Of a stretch of DNA of 64,000 nucleotides, positions 9,278 to 18,200 are shown one piece after another (positions within the stretch are counted from its first letter, which is position 1; every line of letters starts with the position of its first letter). Under the pieces are notes generated by a model. The model had not been told where the DNA came from. It saw only the letters and a program-made list of their open reading frames with translations, and ran no database searches. The translations under genes were made by a program, and so were the position numbers. Source of the stretch: Bradyrhizobium macuxiense (GTDB lineage Bacteria > Pseudomonadota > Alphaproteobacteria > Rhizobiales > Xanthobacteraceae); the NCBI RefSeq assembly GCF_007993935.1, contig NZ_VITY01000005.1:1-64000 (forward strand). Direction: 5' to 3'.

Positions 9278-12200
9278 TTGGCATTGTTTGGTTTGTCAAA
9301 TGTGACCGTGGGCGAATTCGTCGGAGGGGTAGCTGGTGGCATCTTGTTCTCATCGATAGGGCCGGAGGCCGTACCGGCTGGCGTCTACGTGGGTACGGTT
9401 GCTGGCGCGCTTATCGGCCAGTGGTTGGATGGGCAACCACACCCAGACTTTGCCGGGGCACTAGAGGATGGCGCTATCAAAGCTGTCGGTGGTCTGGGTG
9501 GGCTCGGGGTTGGCATAGCAGTTCAGCTAGAAGGTACCGCTCTGAAAGCTGCGATCGGAGCAGGGGGCTTCGTTGCCTCTCAAATAGAAAAGGGGGCTCA
9601 ATATGTTCAGAATGCGCTGAATCAGCAAAATGACACGCAAGCGCCGAACCAGATCGTCGCGAACGATTTCAATGCGCTGAATCAGCAAAACGGCGTGCAG
9701 ACGCCGAACCAGGTCGTCGCGAATGATTTCGATGCGCTGAATCAGCAAAACGGCGTGCAGACGCCGAACCAGGTCGTCGCGAATGATTTCGATGCGCTGA
9801 ATCAGCAGAACGGCGGGCAGACGCCGAATCAGATCGTCGCCAATGATTTCAATGCGCTGAACGCAACGGAAACTGCGCCGAGCAGTGGAAGTTTTAATAC
9901 GCAGAATCTTCCAGCCTACGACATCCCTAGCAGCGGTGGCACGAACGACGGAAGCGTGTTCTCGACCGGAACGACTCCATTCAATTCGTACGGTCAGCAA
10001 TTCACGGACGCTTACGGCAATCTCTATACGAGCCAGAAGGCGGCCGATGAAGGTCAGGATCTGATACAGGACGAGGGGCTGAACCAGGGGGGGCAGGATA
10101 ACGGCACGACCTTCGGTAACGATTACAACGGCAAATCAAACGACGGGACCAACAACGATGGCAACAACTCGGGTGGTTACGGTAATCTCAATAACACCAA
10201 CTACGCTAACAATGTAGGCGGGTATGGCGGATATGGCGGGTATTCCGGTTCTGGCGGCGGAGGATACGGTTATGCACCAATTGTGCTCGATATCGCCGGC
10301 AAGGGAATAAATATCGCAAAGCTGTCGTCGTCGAACACTTACGAGGACGTGACAGGAGACGGCTATCAGAATCGAACCGCCTGGGCAGGCGTCGGCAATG
10401 GCGTGCTCTTTCTCGATACGACCGGCACCGGCCAACTCACCCAGGCGAACCAGATCATCTTTACCAAGTGGGATCCGGGCGCAAAATCGGACATGCAGGC
10501 ATTGCTTGACGTGTTCGACACCAATCACGATGGCGCGCTAGATGCGGGCGACGCCGATTTCAGCAAGTTCTTTGTGCTGGTGAGCAATGCCAACGGCACG
10601 CAGACGGCCTATTCGCTTGCTGCGCTGGGTATCACCTCGATCAACCTCAATGCCAACGCGACGAATGTGGCTCTGCCCGATGGCTCGTCGATTGACGGCG
10701 AGACCACGTTTACGATGACCAATCCGTCGACGGGTGTGACGACGACAAACGTGGCCGCGACGGTAACTCTGGCGGTCGATTCCAACGGCTATCTCGTTGC
10801 CACGTCGGACACGGCAAATGCGGATGGTTCGGAAACGGTTGCAAATGTTGCGAGCTATGCCAACGGCAGCGTGGCTTACGAGCGCGTGCTCAACACCAGT
10901 TCGGACGGCCTTTCGAGGACTCTGACCAACCTCAACAACGGCGGAGTCGTCACGACAATCCAGACCGATAACACCGTCGTTAATGGCGACGGTTCGAAGA
11001 CGGAGACGGTGACCAACTACGCCGGTGGTACAATTCTGACCAATGGAGAATTGACCGCTAGCGGCACCAGCGGTTCGAGGAAATTGAACTCGACCAGCAC
11101 AACCACGAGCGCCAATGGTCTCGTTGTCACGATCCTCCGTGATCAACTGGGTGGTGGATGGACGACCCAGCGGGAGGTCGACACCACCAACGCTGATGGT
11201 TCGACGTCGATCGTGATCTCGAATCTGAATCCGGACGGGTCTGCGAGCAACGTAACTACGACGGCTGTCTCTGCGGATGGCCGGACGCGTACGACAACAA
11301 GCCTCGTCGATGGCAATAGCGCTGAGTCCACGGGATCGGTCGATCGGATCACGATAAACGGAGCCACTCAGACCGAAACGGTAACTGGCTCTGTTGGAAC
11401 CACTGTGACAAGCTTGGTCACGATGGTCACGCAAACCGCGGGCACTGCGGTTACGCGGACGACCACCAGTGATTTGACTGACGGCTCCACGCTGGACCTG
11501 ACGTCGGTCGCTCAAACCGTAACCAGCTCCAGCGGCTCGACCACGACGCAGACCGACACGAGCGGCGACGGGACACTGCTCGATAAGACAGTCACGACCA
11601 ACACGCCGCAGAGCGGAGGTGGTCTTGTGACGGGCGTCGTAGCGTCGGAGCTAGACGGATTTGGCAACCTTATCAATCTCGGCACGACCACCACGACAAT
11701 TTCGAACGCGGGGGCAACCGCGACGACGACGGTCGTCGACGACAGCGCCAACGGAACGCTGCTGTCCGAGCGCATCTCCACGAGGACTGTCGGCAGCCCG
11801 GTGGGCTCGGTTACGGTCTACGGTAACGGGGACGGCGAGGTTACGCAGTCGCAGACCATCTCCGTCAGCGGCGGCACCACGACCGATACGGTTGAGAACT
11901 TGAATGGTGACGGTTCGCTCGTCGGCGCGACCGTGACGACGACCAGCAATGGTGGACTGTCCAAGACCACTTCGATCGATTCAACCGGTGCCGGGACGGC
12001 AACGGCACCGATCTTGGATCACATCACGACCGATGTCACGACGGAGTCCGGCGGGGTATCGACGGAGACGGTCACGGCATACGGTGCTGTGGTTTCGGCG
12101 GGTGATGAGATTAGCAAGACACAGACAGTGGTGAGTGCGAACGGCCTGACCACCACCGTGTATCAGGCGTTCACTGGCGCAAGCCTCGCAAGCGGGTCCT

Positions 12201-15200
12201 GGGATCAGGTTACGACCGATCAGACGACAGTAAACGGCGACGGGAGCTTGAGCGAAGCGGTCTCGGTGACCGATGGCGCGGGTCATGTCCTCGAGACAAA
12301 GCAAAAGAACACCTCGGCCAATCGTCAGGTGGTCACGACCACGACCGCATTGGGAACCACCGGCCTTGTCAAAACAGTCGAGACAGTTACGACGGAAGGT
12401 AATGGCACGGTACAGGATCAAGTGGTTCGCTTTGACGGGCAAGGTGATGTGCTCGGCGCGACCGTAACCACAACGTCCGCGGACGGGCTTACCCAGACAA
12501 TCCAGAGCGACGTTCAGGGCCAAACGGCGGCGGTTTATGCAGCGCATGGCTTGGCGTTTGATTCCGCAACGACCAGCACAATTGTTATCAACGCAGACGG
12601 CAGTCGTGTCGAAACAACCAACGTTACTTCGCAGAGTGGTGCACTTCTTTCGTCATCGGACCAACTGACGAGTGCTAACGGACGTTCGGTCACGACGGTG
12701 GCGGATCCTTACGCAACACCGCACTACGCAACACAATCGGTCGACGTTTCAACGATCAACGCAGACGGCAGCACGACTGCGACGGACCAAGATTACAGCT
12801 ATAATGGCAGTTTGATCGATCGAACCGCAACGACAACGAGCGCCAGCGGACTGTCGAAGACGATAGTCTATGATCTCAATGGTGACGGTGCTACTGATCG
12901 GACAACGACGGACGTTACAACCATTAATCCGAACGGCAGCCGAACCGAGATTGTCACGGACTTTACTGGTGGTCAAACGAACGGAGCAGTCCGCGATATC
13001 ACGACGACAACATCCGGGATCATCGTTCAAGGCGCCGGTCTCGAAACGACAATCACCAGGCAGTCGAACGGGTGGGTGCCGACCTACCAGGTTGAAACGA
13101 TCACGCCGAGCGCGAACGGTACAATCACCGACACGGACAAGTACTATTCTGGCGCCGGCGGGGCGCTCCTTTTGCAAACATCCGTAGTGACCAGCGCCAA
13201 TGGGCTCGTCAAAACAACCGGCACGGCGGTCAACGGGGATACGTCCAACGACTTCTGGACGACTGACGCCACCGTGCTTAACGCGGACGGCAGCCAGACG
13301 GAAACTGTGGCCAACTACGACAAGGCCGGGCTGATTAGCGAAACGGTGACAACGGAGTCTGCCAACGGCCTTTCAAAGACCACCGAGACCGACGCCAATG
13401 GAGCGGGCGGCGGCTCAAACCCGGTGTTTAACTCTACGATCACCGACGATACCGTGCTGAACAGTGATGGCAGCCGGACTGAGACCGTAACGAGCATCGC
13501 GGCTAACGGCGCAGCCTTCGAGCAAGTGACGGTCACGAGATCGGCTGATCAGCAGACTGTGACGACAGGCCGCTATCTCGATGAAACCGGAAACCTCGGT
13601 ACCGTCGATCAGTCCGAGGTGACGCAGACGCAGGTCAACGGCTCGGTCACCGACACCACGTCGAGCTATGACCTGAGCCACACCCTGCTCGGTACCGTTG
13701 TCAAATCGACCAGCGGGAACGGCCTGTCGACGTCTCTAGTCTATGAGAATGCCGGTGGCACGGCTCTCGACACGCAGACCGATACCACGACATATGATTC
13801 AAACGGTGACGGTGGCACGGTCGAGACGTTCGTCGATGCTGATGCAGCCGCCGGCCTCAATAATACGCGGACCAGGCAATCCACGGGCAACAATCAGAGC
13901 TCAACCACCACGATGGTCTTGGCCGGTGCGTTGTCTTCGAATGTCTCTGGTTTCAGCGTGACGAGCACGAGCACCGTATCCATTGCGGACACGGGAGCGA
14001 CCACTCAGACGACGGTCGACACGATCGCCGGCGCCACCAGTCCCAATGACACCACAACTGTCGTCACTTCGGCCAACCGGATGACGACGACGACTTCGAC
14101 TGCGTTGGGCGGTGTCAGTGCATCTCCTTATATTGTTCAGCAGACTGCTATTGCGACGGACGGTTCAAAGTCGCAGACGACGACCTACTACAATCCGGCG
14201 GACTTGCCGCTGATCGAAAATCAGGTCACCGTCAATACGAGCTTTGACGGTCGGATGATTACGACGACGACGATTTCGGACAACGACCAACTCGATCAGA
14301 CGTTCGACTCATTCACGCCCACTTTTGCGTCGAGCTCCAATACAGAGGTCAGCACCTTTACCAAAAATGCCAATGGCACAACGACTGATATCATCAGCGG
14401 CAGCGGTTCGTTTGGCGCTCCGAGTTACAAGCAGACTGTAACCGTTGCCACAAATGCTGACGCCAGTGTTACTACGACAACTCTGAACTATGATGCGGCT
14501 AGTGTTCTTGTCGATCAACTCGTCTCGGAGCTCTCCCCGAACGGCCTGGTTAGGTCGTTTGCATACGATACCACGGGTAAGGAAACGCTGGCTAATCTCG
14601 ACGCTGCCGCTGCCGATATCGTTGCCGGGATGGCCTTGCCGGCCTCAATGCTTGGAACGGACATCATCGAATCCGATGTCAAGACGCTCAACGCCAACGG
14701 TAGTACGACGGAAGTTGTGAAGACAGCTTACGGCAACAGCTTTGCCAATCAACGCTCCCTGACAACGACGCTGACGGGCAACAATGGCCTCGTAACGACA
14801 ACCTATGTCGATAATGACGGTAGTGGTGTCTACGAGCAGTTTGGACAAACAATCCTAGAGCCGGATGGTTCGAAAACCATCATCAACAATTTCTACAACG
14901 ACGCTTCAGGCACGCAAGTCATCAATTCGCAGACGTTCGGTTCGACCCTCGTTGGAACCAACACCTATACGGTCAGTGCCGACGGTCTGATTACGACGCT
15001 CACGACCTCTTCGGGAATTACGGACAAGACCGTCGAGTTTGCGAACGCCAATGGCAGCTATCAATATTCGCGAACCGTGACGTCAGGTAGCGCTGCGGCC
15101 ACAAATGGTTTTGTGGCTGGCAGTGCCTCGCATTATGTCGACGCGAACGGCATCGACACATGGAGCTGGAACAGCGGATCCGGGAGTTCAGGTGCGATCA

Positions 15201-18200
15201 CGATCGATGTGGCCACTGAAAAGCAGGACGTCGCGATTGCCAACGAGATCTACCAAACCCTTCTCGGACGTCATATGGACGATGCTGAGACGCAGTATCT
15301 CGCGCAGTACATTACCAACGGAGTGGTGAACCGAGAGGCGTTGGCGTTTAACATCACCAATACGTCTGAATATGTGAATAGCTTTTCGACGCCCGGTGGT
15401 ACAAGCGCCGATCCGATGTACGACGGGTTTAGCATTGAAGCGGCGCTCGAGAACGCGCTGGGACGTTTGCCGACGGCCGAGGAGATGGCGACGTTCGATC
15501 AATACGTCAGCCCAACGGAATACGGTGCATCTGCGGCTGCTTCAATTGAAGCGTTTATTCCCGCGGCAGTCGCGATTGCACAATATACGACGGATCAAAA
15601 CTATCAAGCAAATCTGACGGCCATTGATCCAAATGAGCATTTGGTTGCCCCGTCGGAACAGTGGATTGATCCCGCCAATACGGTGGACATCGAATCCTCC
15701 GGAACTTTTGCCTATACTGGATACTTCATTACTGTCGGGAGACAGCTTTCTTCGGTCGACGTCATTAATGGCAGTAACAACGTCATATTCGCGGATGTGG
15801 GGTCGCTAACGGTCGCTGGTTTCAACGATGCAATCGAAGTCAATGACGGCCCAGTTTCGATAAGCACGTCGAACTCATCGATATCCATTGAAGATTCGAA
15901 CATTGCGACTGTATCGGGAAACAACAACCAGATCGCGCAAGTCGGCCCATCGGAATTGACGCTCTCGGGATCGAATGACACGGTCTACGTTGTATCGGGT
16001 CCGCTTGTCACCGGGCCTGATACGAATCCATATTCGACGACGAATGCGTCGAACGCTTCCATTATCTTCGCAGCAGGTGTCGGGACCTCGTCTGCCCCCG
16101 CGGTCGTTAGCGGTAGCGGGGATATCATCACACTCAAAGGCAATGACGACCTAACAGTCACCGGCGCAAATACGATTGTCGTGCTCGGAAGCAACGATGT
16201 CATCACTGCGAGTAACTCGACGATCGAAATAGCGGCCGGTGTCACCGGTTATACGATAAATGGAACAGGAAACAGCGTTCTTGTTCCGCCGGTCGTCACA
16301 GCATCTGGTTTTAGCTTGGCTGCCGGCCAGAGCCGCGAGGCCCCGGGCTTGTTTTCGGCAGCCGACCCCGATGGAGCCAGCATCGTTACTTATGGTCTCT
16401 GGGATACCAACGGCAACGGCCATTGGGTCGTAAATGGCGTGATCCAGGCGACCAACGCTGAGATTGACGTGACGGCCGCGCAGCTGGCAGCGACCACATA
16501 TGTCGGGGGTTACGGCAACGATCAGCTCTGGGTTCGCGCTTACGACGGCAACTCCTGGAGCAGCTGGACTTCGTTCAATGAAACTCAGGCGCCGGCGGCG
16601 ACGACGCCGAGCTTGAATATCCCATCTAGCTTCGACATAGAGCCAGGTCAGATTCGGCCAGCCGCCTCTTTGGTCACGGCAACACAACTGAACGGGGCCG
16701 GCATTGTCACCTACGGCCTCTTTGATGTGAATGGCAATGGCCATTGGGTCGTAAACGGTGTGACCGAGGCAACCAACGCCGAGATCGATGTGTCTGCCGC
16801 GCAACTGGCGGAGACGACTTACGTTGGCGGCAACGGCAACGACGAGCTCTGGGTGCGCGCGAACAATGGTACGTCATGGAGTGCATGGCAGACTTTAACG
16901 GCAACGAGCGTGCTGCCGGCAGTCGCTGCGTCGAGCTTTTACATTGCACCTGGTGCGAACCGTACGGCCGCATCCTTGTTCACGGCAGCAGGTCCGGACG
17001 GTGCCAGCATTACGACTTATGGCCTCTGGGACACTGACGGCCATGGCCATTGGGTAGTGAACGGTGTCACTCAGGCAACCAATGCCGAGATCGATGTGAC
17101 GGCCGCGCAGCTGGCACAGACCACGTATGTCGGGGGTAGCGGAACCGATCAGCTTTGGGTGCGTGCGAACGACGGAAACGCTTGGAGCGCATGGGCGCTA
17201 TTCAACGCAAGCCAAGCTCCTCCCGTTGTGACGGCGTCGAGTTTCGACATCGCACCCGACGCGAGCCGTGCAGCCTCGTCTCTGTTCATGACGGCGGATC
17301 CCGATGGCGCGAGCATTGTTACCTATGGCCTCTGGGACACCGACGGCCACGGCCATTGGGTTGTGAACGGTGTCACTCAGGCGACCAATGTCGAGATCGA
17401 TGTGACGGCCGCGCAGCTGGCAGCAACCACGTATGTCGGGGGTAGCGGAACCGATCAGCTTTGGGTGCGAGCGAACGACGGAAACGCCTGGAGCACATGG
17501 GCGCAGTTTAATGCCACGCAAGCCCCGCCCGTTGTGACGGCGTCGAATTTTAACATTGCTCCCGGCGCGAGCCGCGCGGCCTCGTCCCTGTTCACGACAG
17601 CAGATCCCGATGGCGCGAGCATCGTTACCTATGGCCTCTGGGACACCGACGGTCACGGCCACTGGGTTGTGAACGGTGTCACTCAGGCGACCAATGCCGA
17701 GATCGATGTGACGGCCGCGCAGCTGGCAGCAACCACGTATGTCGGGGGTAGCGGAACCGATCAGCTTTGGGTACGTGCGTACGACGGAAACGCCTGGAGC
17801 ACATGGGCGCTATTTAAGGCAAGCCAAGCTCCCCCCGTTGTGACGGCGTCGAGTTTCGACATCGCACCGGGAGCGAGCCGCACGGCCTCGTCCCTGTTCA
17901 TGGCAGCAGATCCCGATGGCGCGAGCATTGTTACCTATGGCCTCTGGGACACCGACGGTCACGGCCACTGGGTTGTGAATGGCGTCACTCAGGCGACCAA
18001 TGTCGAGATCGATGTGACGGCCGCGCAGCTGGCAGCAACCACGTATGTCGGGGGTAGCGGAACCGATCAGCTTTGGGTGCGTGCGAACGATGGAAACGCC
18101 TGGAGCACATGGGCGCAGTTTAATGCCACGCAAGCTCCTCCCGTTGTGACGGCGTCGAATTTCGACATCGCACCCGGCGCGAGCCGTGCAGCCTCGTCCC

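Noticed and set aside
9527..10000. Minus-strand repetitive frame opposite the 60-bp repeats
   Set aside because: Its repeats are only the antisense image of the in-frame repeats of the giant gene.
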